A stretch of DNA of 64,000 nt, from assembly GCF_003254545.1 (NCBI RefSeq), contig NZ_QJRH01000070.1:1-64000 (forward strand), read 5' to 3'. The position numbers and the translations under genes are program-made. Below the pieces are notes generated by a model. The model was not told where the DNA came from. It was given only the letters and a program-made list of their open reading frames with translations, and did not search any database. Positions 35,248 to 43,882 of the stretch are shown piece after piece (within the stretch, counting starts at the first letter, position 1; the number at the start of each line of letters is the position of its first letter). This DNA is from Flavobacterium tistrianum (GTDB lineage Bacteria > Bacteroidota > Bacteroidia > Flavobacteriales > Flavobacteriaceae).

Positions 35248-36159
35248 TTACTTAGTTACTTTAACATGTTTTCCAAAAGTGTAGACCGCTGTAATCGTTG
35301 GCCCATTATACCCCCATTTTAAGAAGCCGTTTAAACGTTCTTGAACCGTATCAACTCTAAAATTCAAACCAGTATAACCAGCAGTAAGACTAAAGTTGTC
35401 TACAACATTATATAAAACCGATAAATTGTAGCTTATGATTCGGCCATCGGTATCATTAATTTTTACAGCAAGATAATTTACGTTAGCATATAAACCCCAA
35501 CGTTTTCCAAGAACAAATTCTCCCCAAATTCCAACATCTGGCAATGGAGCAGTAAAATTAAAACTATCATGATATTCTACGCTTTGCGTATTAGCATTTA
35601 ATTTTAGACCCAAATCAGCAAAAAGTACATGCGCACCAATTAATAAACCAGCTTGATATTTAGGTTTAGAAAGAATTGCGTATCCATAAGCGACTCTCAT
35701 AATCTGAACATTAAAAGTACCACGAACACTTCCATCTACTGGATAAGTATGGTCTCCAAAATTTATATCTCTTTGCAGCGTTTTTGTTGCAGTTCTATCT
35801 AGTACAAAATATTCAAAACCTAATCGGGATCTTTTAGAAATGCGCCAGTCAAATGTTCCTAAAAATGAAGCAGTAGATTTAGAAAAACCTAAATCATTTT
35901 CAAGATCAATTTCGGTTCCTATATTTCCGTTATTGCCTTCAACTTTAACTTGGGTATTATTTACAGGAAAAAATCCTCCAGCAGTAACTTTAAATTTTCT
36001 ATTGTGCCAGGGCAGATCATCTACAGTATTATCTTGAAAGTCGTCAGTTTCAGTTTTGAGAATTGTTAAGCCTTCGTCTTTACTGTTGTCAGCAACAGTT
36101 TGAGCGTTTAGCGGAATCCAAAGGAGCATCATTACCAAAAAAATAAATAATTGTTTCAT
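35248..36159 (-). CDS. Outer-membrane beta-barrel protein
   Basis: The start MKQLFIFLVMMLLWIPLNAQ at 36159 gives a clean signal peptide; an ATG ten codons upstream is less likely. The mature part opens with an acidic stretch and KVTAGGFFPVNNTQVKVEG, followed by alternating strands (RSRLGFEYFVLDRT, GLYANVNYLAVKIND, NFSLTAGYTGLNFRVD). A C-terminal strand ends TAVYTFGKHVKVTK. The pattern suggests a roughly ten- to twelve-strand barrel; no enzyme motif is seen. Function unknown. It is transcribed alone. Confidence 0.75.
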   Translation of the reverse strand: MKQLFIFLVMMLLWIPLNAQTVADNSKDEGLTILKTETDDFQDNTVDDLPWHNRKFKVTAGGFFPVNNTQVKVEGNNGNIGTEIDLENDLGFSKSTASFLGTFDWRISKRSRLGFEYFVLDRTATKTLQRDINFGDHTYPVDGSVRGTFNVQIMRVAYGYAILSKPKYQAGLLIGAHVLFADLGLKLNANTQSVEYHDSFNFTAPLPDVGIWGEFVLGKRWGLYANVNYLAVKINDTDGRIISYNLSVLYNVVDNFSLTAGYTGLNFRVDTVQERLNGFLKWGYNGPTITAVYTFGKHVKVTK

Positions 36160-36300
36160 CAGAGTAATTTTTAAGTTTTTATTAGGCAATATTTAACATT
36201 TAAAGTTAGTAAAAATAATCGTTCATTTTTGTTTTTTAAGCTGAATTATTTTTTAGAATGAATTGTATATCAGTAAAATAAGAATTTGCATAGAAAAATA

Positions 36301-36314
36301 GTTGACATGTCACT
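36301..36314. promoter_or_regulatory. Putative MarR operator 1
   Basis: GTTGACATGTCACT matches the perfect palindrome GTTGACATGTCAAC at 12 of 14 positions. It overlaps the GTTG that would be the -33 element of the promoter for the MarR gene, an ideal place for autorepression. A second copy lies upstream of the MATE gene. Confidence 0.65.
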
Positions 36315-36322
36315 CTTTTTTG

Positions 36323-36330
36323 TAATTTTG
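36323..36330 (+). promoter_or_regulatory. Promoter -7 element of the marR-MATE pair
   Basis: TAATTTTG matches TAnnTTTG, 18 bases after GTTG at 36301-36304. The ATG at 36335 follows after four bases, so the transcript may be leaderless or nearly so. Confidence 0.5.
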
Positions 36331-36334
36331 CTTC

Positions 36335-36811
36335 ATGGAAATTAAACATACAGATAAAGACAATTTTTCAAATTTTTGGAAAGAAGAAATATCAGATAGT
36401 TTCTTCTTTCAGATTCACCGTATAAAGCGGGCAATTTTCAGACGTACAAATGCGTTAATGAGTGAAGCAGGAATCACATTACAGTTAGAGCAGTTGCCAT
36501 TGCTAATGATTCTACATCATAAAAGTCTTTCGCAGAGAGAATTGTCAGATAAAACAATGCGTGACAAATCGTCTATTTTGAGAAGTATTACAGCTCTCGA
36601 AAAAAAGAATCTTGTTGAGGTAGTAAAAGACAAAATGGACAAACGGAAAAATATTGTGAGTCTTACAAATGAAGGAATTACTTTGGCTAAAAGCATTAGA
36701 TCTCTGATGAAAAGAGCAGAAGAGGAGGTAATGTCTGTTTTTTCTCCAAAGGAAAGAATCGAAGCGCTGAATGCTGTAAGGTCTTACGCAGACAAATTAG
36801 AAATTCTTTAA
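36335..36811 (+). CDS. MarR-family transcriptional regulator
   Basis: The winged helix-turn-helix is visible in LPLLMILHHKSLSQRELSDK, then DKSSILRSITALEKKNLVEV and the wing DKMDKRKNIVSLTNEG. N- and C-terminal helices form the dimer interface. The 158-aa length is typical. Two palindromes of the same sequence, one before this gene and one before the MATE gene, argue for direct control of both by this repressor (inference). MarR repressors usually release DNA on binding an aromatic drug or oxidant. Confidence 0.9.
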   Translation: MEIKHTDKDNFSNFWKEEISDSFFFQIHRIKRAIFRRTNALMSEAGITLQLEQLPLLMILHHKSLSQRELSDKTMRDKSSILRSITALEKKNLVEVVKDKMDKRKNIVSLTNEGITLAKSIRSLMKRAEEEVMSVFSPKERIEALNAVRSYADKLEIL

Positions 36812-36830
36812 TTTTTTTTAAGCTTTAAAA

Positions 36831-36844
36831 GTTGATATGTCAAC
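36831..36844. promoter_or_regulatory. Putative MarR operator 2
   Basis: GTTGATATGTCAAC matches the palindrome GTTGACATGTCAAC at 13 of 14 positions. It sits between the MarR stop and the MATE start, 28 bases before the ATG. Confidence 0.7.
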
Positions 36845-36872
36845 TGATTTTTTAAATAATTATTTTAAATAA

Positions 36873-38294
36873 ATGAAAAAAAATGAATTGTTAGAAGGAC
36901 CAATCCTTTCTTCATTATTAAAATTGGCAGTCCCAATTATGATTGCTAATCTTTTACAAGCCGCGTATCAGTTGGTAGATGCTTTTTGGGTAGGGCGTTT
37001 GGGTGGAGACGCTGTTGCGGCAGTTTCGATAAGTACGCCTGTGATATTTTTAACCATAGCTTTGGGAACCGGATTGGCTATTGCGGGTTCTATTTTAATT
37101 GCGCAATACTTTGGTGCAGGAAATCAGAAAATGGTCAATCATGTGGCGGCGCAAACTTTATCGATGGTGATTATTGTTTCTGTTTTCTTGTCGATTATTG
37201 GATACATTTTGAGTCCCTATTTTTTATATCTGCTAAAGGTAGAGCCTACAGTTTATGTTGATGCATTAGGTTTTATGCGCGTTGCGTTTGTCGGTTTGGT
37301 TTTTAGTTTCGGATTTATGATTTTCCAATCGATTATGCGAGGTGTTGGCCGTGTGACATTGCCTGTTTATATAGTTTTGGGAACTGTTATTTTGAATTTT
37401 GCACTCGATCCCCTGTTTATTTATGGATGGAATTTTATTCCGGCTTTGGGCGTAAAAGGTGCTGCTTTGGCAACTTTATTCACACAGCTTTTGGCGATTA
37501 TAATAGGTTTTGCGATTCTGTTTAGAGGAAAACACGGAATCCATCTTCGCATTTCCGATTTTAAGCCTGATTACAAACATATTAAAAGAGCTTTTGAAAT
37601 TGGTTTTCCATCTTCGATCGAGCAGTCGATGCGTGCTTTGGGTATGATGGCCATTACGTTTTTGATTGTTCGTTTTGGTACGTTGACAGTTGCTTCTTAT
37701 GGTGCAGGTTCTAATTTAATTCAGCTGATTTTGATTCCAGCTTTAGGTTTGTCCATGGCGATTGCCACTCTTGTCGGGCAAAATATTGGTGCTGGAAACG
37801 TTGATCGTGCAGCCGAAATCTCAAAACTAGGAGCATATTTAGGTTTCGGTTTATTAACTGGTCTTGGAATTATTGCTTTTATTTTCGCTCCATATTTAAT
37901 TGCTTTTTTCGTTCCAAATGATCAAGCGGTTATTGAAGGCGGAACAGAATTGCTAAGAATCACTTGTCTTTCTTGGGGATTTCTTGGTTTACAGCTTTGT
38001 TTGACAGGTGTTTTTCGTGCCGTTGGAAATACCAAATTACCTATGATTTTAACCTTGGTTTCGCAATGGGTAATCCAGTTTCCGTTGGCTTATATTTTGT
38101 CTCATAATACTTCTTTGGGTAAAATTGGAATCTGGTGGGCCTTCCCAATTTCTTCTGTCGTAACAGCTTTAATTACAGTCGCAATATATGCAAAAGGCGA
38201 TTGGAAAAAAGAAAGATTAACAGGAAAAACGAATAAATTGATTGATAAAGTTGAAAGCGAAATTGTAAAGGAAGGGTTTGATATTTCTAAGTAA
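36873..38294 (+). CDS. MATE-family multidrug efflux transporter
   Basis: About twelve membrane segments fall in two homologous halves. Family features are GPILSSLLKLAVPIMIANLL at the N-terminus, QLVDAFWVGRLGGDAVAAVS, and the matching second-half segment GLSMAIATLVGQNIGAGN. The protein exports cationic or aromatic compounds by Na+ or H+ antiport. It follows the MarR regulator after 61 bases, with a shared operator motif, so drug-inducible expression is expected. At 473 aa it has the usual length. Confidence 0.92.
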   Translation: MKKNELLEGPILSSLLKLAVPIMIANLLQAAYQLVDAFWVGRLGGDAVAAVSISTPVIFLTIALGTGLAIAGSILIAQYFGAGNQKMVNHVAAQTLSMVIIVSVFLSIIGYILSPYFLYLLKVEPTVYVDALGFMRVAFVGLVFSFGFMIFQSIMRGVGRVTLPVYIVLGTVILNFALDPLFIYGWNFIPALGVKGAALATLFTQLLAIIIGFAILFRGKHGIHLRISDFKPDYKHIKRAFEIGFPSSIEQSMRALGMMAITFLIVRFGTLTVASYGAGSNLIQLILIPALGLSMAIATLVGQNIGAGNVDRAAEISKLGAYLGFGLLTGLGIIAFIFAPYLIAFFVPNDQAVIEGGTELLRITCLSWGFLGLQLCLTGVFRAVGNTKLPMILTLVSQWVIQFPLAYILSHNTSLGKIGIWWAFPISSVVTALITVAIYAKGDWKKERLTGKTNKLIDKVESEIVKEGFDISK

Positions 38295-38719
38295 AGATGC
38301 TAAGATTCTAAGGTTCTGAGGTTCTGAGTTTTTTTTGTAGAGATGCACTGCAGTGCATCTAACGAAAGATTGGCAGATCACGGATATCCTGCATTTTAGA
38401 CGCACTGCAATTCGTCTATACGGAAATTCTTTGTCGATTTGTTTTATTGAATGGCTAAATGTTTCGGAAATTTGTTTTGAAAACGTGATGCGTGAGGGAT
38501 GGGAATAAGCTGCCGAAGAAGCATGGACAGCCCGACAGCATTATAAAAAAAGGGCGAATAAGCGGTTGCTATTATTTGCCCTTTTTTTATAATGGTGGCA
38601 CGCCCAGATTATTATACTTTTTACTTTTCTAAATATATTTTTATGAAAGACAAAATAAATTTTAAGTATATTAGAACCTTAGTATCTTAGCATCTCAGAA
38701 CCTTAGCACCTTTAAAAAA
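38295..38719. repeat. Composite repeat region
   Basis: The 425-base gap holds a CTTAG-family tract (AGATGCTAAGATTCTAAGG) and its inverted partner near 38680 (TAGTATCTTAGCATCTCAG). A perfect 20-bp palindrome lies at 38341-38360 (AGATGCACTGCAGTGCATCT), with a related imperfect copy near 38400. A GTGAGGGATGG...CAGCCCGACAGC element at 38484-38610 carries a 21-bp stem (38541-38561 with 38572-38592, one G-T) and T run. The long hairpin may end MATE transcription. No gene is supported. Confidence 0.8.
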
Positions 38720-39886
38720 ATGGCAAAAACTTTAAAACGTTATTTTATAAAATCTTTCATTGTATTAGCCTTAATTCATTTAGCATATTTTTTATACGGT
38801 TATTTTACCTTTAAGGGACTTAAGAATATTAATGTCTATACTGAATTTTACCGTTTTAAATTTTATGATGACGTTTCGATTTCGCACTTTTTTGTAAGCG
38901 GATTGTTTTTACTTATTTTCTTGATTTTTCTGATTCGCAATCATTCGAGAGAAAACTATAAAGGCAGCAATCTTTTTAAAATTGCTATTTGTCTGCTGCT
39001 GATTTCATTTTTGACTTTTTCATTTTTTATTAGTTATAGTTTCGGAATGAATGCTAAACTGAAGACTGAATTGTCTGAAAATGATTTTAATAATGATAAA
39101 AAACTCTTGAATGTTTTAAATCCGTTCTTGTATGGATATACGTCTTACAGTTCTGAGAAATTATTCAATTACGAGAACATTCTATATCCAAAACCATATC
39201 CTGTAATTAAGCAGGAAGATACTATTTCGCCTGGCGAATATCCTATTACAGAAACAAGTTATTATAGTATTGATACAATAAAAGCGCTGACAAGCACTTT
39301 TGACAAAACGACAAATAAAGCAGACAGTATTTTTGATATTCTTGGTTTTGATAAAGAAGAATTATACAAAAGAGTTATCTCAAAAACGATTATTGGAGAT
39401 AGCACAAAAATTATTTTTAAGAGTGTACAAGTGCATCCAGAGCATGATGATGACATTTGTATTTTTATAGAAAATAATTCTCTATTTAGTCCCGTTCAAG
39501 GAGATTCTATTGATAAACAAAAATATCAGGCAGCTGTAGACCGTTACAAATTGCTGTACAATTCTAAGAAAGATTCTCTAACGTATACTTTTCAGAAATT
39601 AGACACGATTTTAAAGAAATATAATATAGAAACAAACGTAATTCCGAAGCTGTTAACTCAAGATGTATATCATTACAGAGATAACCAAGATGAATCGCTT
39701 AACGGAATTAGGAATACTTTTGATAGAAAAGCTTTAGTAGAAAAATTTAAAACTTTAGATAAATTGTTTTACGAACCTAATTTTCTGCATCCAAATATTA
39801 GCGTAATTTATTTTACTGTAATTGTTGCAGTTTGTGCTGTATTGTTTTTGTTTTATATCCTTTTCAATAAGAAAAAAGTTCAATAA
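38720..39886 (+). CDS. Membrane protein of unknown function (388 aa)
   Basis: Three N-terminal membrane segments (about residues 10-30, 56-72 and 84-106) and one at the C-terminus (about 362-382) enclose a ~250-residue charged domain that probably lies outside the cytoplasm. That domain is rich in Tyr and Lys, with YYSIDTIKALTSTFDKTTNK and HPEHDDDICIFIE. I recognise no family. It is flanked by repeats on both sides and appears transcribed alone. Confidence 0.6.
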   Translation: MAKTLKRYFIKSFIVLALIHLAYFLYGYFTFKGLKNINVYTEFYRFKFYDDVSISHFFVSGLFLLIFLIFLIRNHSRENYKGSNLFKIAICLLLISFLTFSFFISYSFGMNAKLKTELSENDFNNDKKLLNVLNPFLYGYTSYSSEKLFNYENILYPKPYPVIKQEDTISPGEYPITETSYYSIDTIKALTSTFDKTTNKADSIFDILGFDKEELYKRVISKTIIGDSTKIIFKSVQVHPEHDDDICIFIENNSLFSPVQGDSIDKQKYQAAVDRYKLLYNSKKDSLTYTFQKLDTILKKYNIETNVIPKLLTQDVYHYRDNQDESLNGIRNTFDRKALVEKFKTLDKLFYEPNFLHPNISVIYFTVIVAVCAVLFLFYILFNKKKVQ

Positions 39887-39898
39887 CAAATTTCGAAT

Positions 39899-40048
39899 GT
39901 CAATGACAATGTCAAAATTCAATGGCAATTACAATATCAAAAATCAATAATTAATTAAAAAAAATTAAAAATTAAAAATTAAAAATTAAAAATTAAAAAT
40001 TAAAATTTGATATTGTAATTGCCATTGTTATTGAATTTTGTCATTGTT
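39899..40048. repeat. Long inverted repeat around a 7-bp tandem array
   Basis: An outer inverted repeat of about 40 bp (AATGACAATGTCAAAATTC to ATTACAATATCAAA on the left, its complement on the right) encloses about six copies of AAAAATT at 39961-40006. The right arm runs to the last codon of the DUF6526-like gene. Confidence 0.85.
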
Positions 40049-40490
40049 AAACCCTATGGTAATCTGCTTTCCAATGTACAATTGCTTTTTTTATTGCGTC
40101 GCCAGTTAAGTTATTTTTTAAAACATCTTCTACAAGCGGAATCAATTCGTTGTCTGGTGCAAAGCGTAAAGCAAATATTTGATCATCTGTAAGTTTGTAT
40201 TCAAATTCTTCGAATCTTTTTCCCGTAAGGGTAAAATAGCGGTAACGCATTTCTAAACGTACAATTCTGTTTTGCAACGTTAATGCATAGTGCTGGCGTA
40301 ACATATAAGCTAGAACAAAAAGAAATACAAAAGCTACGCTTATAAATGCCCATATCAATTGATCTTCTGTTGTAATGCTTAAGTATATGCTTGCAATTAA
40401 GAATAAAATTAAAACAGGATAATATATAAAATGGTGCGGTGTATAAAACCGTATATGATTATAATATGTCTGGATTTTCATGTTTTTCAA
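40047..40490 (-). CDS. DUF6526-like membrane protein
   Basis: Two membrane segments (about residues 20-40 and 45-65) follow an N-terminal YYNHIRFYTPHHFIYYP. The C-terminal ~80 residues are soluble and contain LQNRIVRLEMRYRYFTLTGK and ALRFAPDNELIPLVEDVL. This fits a short two-helix Bacteroidetes family of unknown function. The start may be the Met at 40490 or the one three codons later. The stop codon overlaps the right arm of the inverted repeat. Confidence 0.7.
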   Translation of the reverse strand: MKNMKIQTYYNHIRFYTPHHFIYYPVLILFLIASIYLSITTEDQLIWAFISVAFVFLFVLAYMLRQHYALTLQNRIVRLEMRYRYFTLTGKRFEEFEYKLTDDQIFALRFAPDNELIPLVEDVLKNNLTGDAIKKAIVHWKADYHRV

Positions 40491-40507
40491 CTTTAAATGG
40501 TAGCCTA

Positions 40508-40547
40508 TAAAAACAAAACTACTCTATATTTCTATAGAGTAGCTTTT
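40508..40547 (-). terminator. Terminator of the DNA glycosylase gene
   Basis: CTACTCTATA and TATAGAGTAG form a 10-bp perfect stem with a 4-base loop; minus-strand T follows (TTTTGTTTTT). It is about 235 bases downstream of the stop codon; the sequence between contains no gene. Confidence 0.65.
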
Positions 40548-40782
40548 TCCCAAAAATAAACTAACATAACCAATGTTCTCTTTATAGACTAAACTTTTTA
40601 CAGTTTGCTTTGTAAATTTTAATAAGAAAAGAACCTTTTCATTTCGTTTTTCAAATCTTCACTATGGCTTACTTTTCTTTGATGTAAAATTAGATTGAGA
40701 GCAGTTGTTTTTTGTTATACTTTAAACGGAAAAAGTTACATGATTCCAATATTTGCATTTTAATTATATAAAATCATGGCTT

Positions 40783-41268
40783 TTATAATAAGGTTTTAAT
40801 GATGCTCCATTCATCTAATTTGTTTTGGAAAGCCTTGCTAGCATTGGCAGGACTAGTTGAAGGAAGAGTAAAAGTTTTGTATTCTTTTGTTAAGTGAACA
40901 TACTTTTTAAAAAATGCTGCTGCCTTTTGTCCGTTAAAAAGAATACTTTCTATTTGGGTGTGAGTTTCTAAGAAATTTTCAAAATCATTTGCGATTTCAT
41001 TTTTGATGGCGCTATCCAAACTTCCAATGCGTTCGCAAAATTGTAAGACATCCCAGAGCGCGATATTATTTTCTATTAACAAGTTTTTTCGTATTTTGTA
41101 ATTATTAGAAAACTCCTGCCCAAGAATCTGAAACATAAATTTCCAAAAGTTATTCTGATTATGGCCATAATATTGATTGAGTTCTAAAGATTTTGTTCCA
41201 GGCATCGTGCCTAAAATCAGAATTTTAGAAGTGGGAGAACTGATAGGAGCAAAAGAAAAACTTTCCAT
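40783..41268 (-). CDS. Family-6 uracil/hypoxanthine-DNA glycosylase (DNA-deoxyinosine glycosylase)
   Basis: Motif 1 is ILGTMPGTKSLELNQYYGHN followed by QNNFWKFM, characteristic of the Mug/HDG branch of the UDG superfamily. The C-terminal motif is LPSTSPANA. The Asn in YGHNQN is the likely catalytic residue. It removes deaminated adenine (hypoxanthine) or uracil from DNA for base excision repair. The 161-aa length is typical. Single gene, cytoplasmic. Confidence 0.85.
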   Translation of the reverse strand: MESFSFAPISSPTSKILILGTMPGTKSLELNQYYGHNQNNFWKFMFQILGQEFSNNYKIRKNLLIENNIALWDVLQFCERIGSLDSAIKNEIANDFENFLETHTQIESILFNGQKAAAFFKKYVHLTKEYKTFTLPSTSPANASKAFQNKLDEWSIIKTLL

Positions 41269-41440
41269 ACTTATTATATTAAATGACTTGCGATTACTGG
41301 TAAAATAAACATTTATAAGGAATTATAAAACAAAACCAAAAAATTATATAACATTTTTGGTTTGTCTTTAAGCGAACTTTGAGTTTCAGATTTCTAGAAA
41401 TAATCTGTTTAGCAAATTATAATTTTAAATCCGGCGAACC

Positions 41441-42466
41441 ATGAAAATTGTTACTATAAATACAGAAAAAACTCAAAATATATTTGATCAACTTCAAACT
41501 AGTTTTGGCGGAAAGGTGGCTTTTGACTTAGACGAATATACATTAGAAGTAGAAAATAGTTTTGCTGAAGGTTCAATTATTGGAGCTTCTTTTAATGATA
41601 ATATCTCATACGTTCAGTTTGATATGACATTTTCGACAGATGTTAGGTTGGACATTCTAAACATAAAATCATCTCCAATTTATTTTGCTTATTGTTCTAA
41701 AGGAAATCTTTCACACAGTTTTGGATTAAATGGAGAGGAGAGAAAACTAAAAACTTTTCAGACTGCTATTGTAACATCAAAACAGAATCAGGACAATGTT
41801 TTATTTTTCGAAAAAGGAAAAAAAACAAAATTGACTTTAATTATTGTTGGAACTGAGATTGATGCTACAAATGGAGCTCATTCTCTGAATCAGCAAGTAA
41901 AAGATACTTTTTTTGAAAATAACCAGATATCAGATTTCTTCTACATAGGATCTTATAATTTGCAGATTGCGGAGAAAATCGAACAGCTTAATTCGATTAC
42001 ACAAACCGGAATTGTTAGAAATCTATTGAAAGAAGGAATCATGAGAATCATTCTGGCAATGGAAATTCAACAACATTCAGACGATTTACATGCTTTTGCA
42101 AACGAAGCAAACGGATTGACATTAAGAGAACTAGAAGAAGTAAAAGATCTTTCTGAATTTATAAAATCAAATCCAGAGGAAGCTTTTTCTATTAAATCTC
42201 TGAGTAAAAAATCGGGTCTTTCTCCAAACAAACTTCAAGAAGGTTTCAAAATGATTCACAATCGTACAGTCAACGATTACATTACACATATGAGAGTTTT
42301 AAAAGCAGAAATCCTTATCAGAACTTCAGATTTAAATATTTCAGAAATTGTGTACTGCATTGGTTTTACCAGCAGAAGCTATTTCTCTAAAATTTTCAAA
42401 CAAAAATTCAACTGCAGTCCAAAAGAGTATAAGTTTAATTTGAATTCTTTAGCAATTACTGCGTAA
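41441..42466 (+). CDS. AraC-family transcriptional regulator
   Basis: The C-terminal AraC DNA-binding domain is clear: helix-turn-helix 1 in SIKSLSKKSGLSPNKLQEGF, helix-turn-helix 2 in NISEIVYCIGFTSRSYFSKIF, followed by CSPKEYK. The N-terminal ~235 residues look like a cupin-type sensor. The gene is isolated between a DNA glycosylase and a repeat region, so its targets cannot be guessed from neighbours. Confidence 0.85.
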   Translation: MKIVTINTEKTQNIFDQLQTSFGGKVAFDLDEYTLEVENSFAEGSIIGASFNDNISYVQFDMTFSTDVRLDILNIKSSPIYFAYCSKGNLSHSFGLNGEERKLKTFQTAIVTSKQNQDNVLFFEKGKKTKLTLIIVGTEIDATNGAHSLNQQVKDTFFENNQISDFFYIGSYNLQIAEKIEQLNSITQTGIVRNLLKEGIMRIILAMEIQQHSDDLHAFANEANGLTLRELEEVKDLSEFIKSNPEEAFSIKSLSKKSGLSPNKLQEGFKMIHNRTVNDYITHMRVLKAEILIRTSDLNISEIVYCIGFTSRSYFSKIFKQKFNCSPKEYKFNLNSLAITA

Positions 42467-42470
42467 TTGA

Positions 42471-42663
42471 GGGACAAAGGCTCAAAGTGACAAAGGTTTT
42501 AAACTTTGTTCCTTTGAACCTTTGCGTCTTTGGCCCTTAAAAAAAGCATTTTTTTTTAAAGTCGTTAGCTATAAAGCAAAATATATAAGTTGCAAAAGAA
42601 CGAAGGTTCAAAGTGACAAAAGTTTTAAACTTTGTCCCTTTGAGCCTTTGCCTCTTTGTCCCT
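42471..42663. repeat. Two CAAAGGTT-family hairpins
   Basis: Copies at about 42471-42537 and 42595-42663 each pair a GACAAAGGCTCAAAG arm with a CTTTGAACCTTTG arm around TTTTAAAC. They are nearly the same sequence and stand in direct orientation. A related element lies at 53912-54072. Confidence 0.85.
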
Positions 42664-42682
42664 AGAAAAAAAGCATCGCTTT

Positions 42683-43882
42683 TTATCGTCCAAATCGATA
42701 ATAATCCAAATCTGTATTTTTTTTGTTGTTGAGGGAATCTAAGATTGAATTCATTGCAAGAACGCTGAAGGTGATTCCGTTTCCTCCGAAACCTAGAATG
42801 TAATGTTCATTTTTCCTCGGATTTGGTTTTCCGAAATAGGGAAGACCATCTTTCGTTTCTCCAAAAGTTCCTGCCCAGGAATAATCAATTTTGAAATCTA
42901 AATCGGGAAATCGTTTGTAGAATTGTTTTAGAAGATATTGTTCTTTTTTAGGCAGCAGTTTATCACGTTTATTAGTGTCTTTAAAATCTTCATCTCCGCC
43001 GCCCATTATAATACGATTGTCATCTGTTGTTCTGATGTAATGATAAGGCGAAGCTGTGTCCCAAAATATAGCATGTTTAAAGTTTTCTGGAAGATCTGAC
43101 TGACTCTCAGAAGCAATAACATAAGTGCTTTTTAAATCAACGACTTTTTCTTTCAGGGTTTCTGTGCTTTCGTAACCCGTGCAATGAATAATATGATCGG
43201 ATGTAATAATATGTTTTGAGCCTGTAGTGGCAATAATTTTGCCTTTTTGATGCTGTATAGAAGCAATATTCGTACGGTCAAAAATCTGCATGCCTTTTTC
43301 ATGGCAATGAAACAAAAGATCGCTTGCTAGCTTGAAAGGATCCATAACCGCTGCGGTTTTAGATTCTATTCCCGCAATGGCATTCAGCCCCATTTTTTGC
43401 AATTCTGATCTGCCCAGCCAGCTGATTTCAAAGCCATGCTGTTTCCTGGCTTTATACTCATTTTTTAAATAAGGAACATCTTTTTTTAGAGTAGTGAAAT
43501 AAACACTTTTTTTGAATTCGAAACCACAATCGCAGCCCACTTCATCAATGATATTTCTAAGATCAAAAATGGCTTTTTTACCATTCTGATAACTGTCTAC
43601 GGCACATCTTGTACCGCGAAGTTTAATGAGCTGGTGTAATGGAACATCAATTTCGTATTGGAGAAGTGCCGTGCTTCCAGAAGTGCTTCCGCCACAAACA
43701 TCCCGACGGTCGACAAGAACAATTTTTTTTCCTTCGTTTAATAATTTATAAGCAGTTAAAGCACCTGTAATCCCGCCACCAATTATTAAAATGTCGGTGG
43801 TAATATCGGAATCTATTGAAGGGTAACTTTGTTTTATGGCATTTTTTAACGGCCAATAGGTTTCGGTAGAGCTCAATTTCAT
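42683..43882 (-). CDS. FAD-dependent oxidoreductase, DAO family
   Basis: The dinucleotide-binding motif GGGITG (residues 35-40) lies in DILIIGGGITGALTAYKLL, with the acidic end of the second strand at VDRRD. The DAO family feature is GGSTSGSTALLQYE. The C-terminal segment SWAGTFGETKDGLPYFG and GFGGNGITFSVLA matches glycine oxidase or D-amino acid dehydrogenase relatives. It oxidises an amine or amino acid substrate, unknown here. No Rieske domain is attached. The start overlaps the end of the iron permease gene by 4 bases, so it is the last gene of the Mla/AsmA cluster. Confidence 0.8.
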   Translation of the reverse strand: MKLSSTETYWPLKNAIKQSYPSIDSDITTDILIIGGGITGALTAYKLLNEGKKIVLVDRRDVCGGSTSGSTALLQYEIDVPLHQLIKLRGTRCAVDSYQNGKKAIFDLRNIIDEVGCDCGFEFKKSVYFTTLKKDVPYLKNEYKARKQHGFEISWLGRSELQKMGLNAIAGIESKTAAVMDPFKLASDLLFHCHEKGMQIFDRTNIASIQHQKGKIIATTGSKHIITSDHIIHCTGYESTETLKEKVVDLKSTYVIASESQSDLPENFKHAIFWDTASPYHYIRTTDDNRIIMGGGDEDFKDTNKRDKLLPKKEQYLLKQFYKRFPDLDFKIDYSWAGTFGETKDGLPYFGKPNPRKNEHYILGFGGNGITFSVLAMNSILDSLNNKKNTDLDYYRFGR

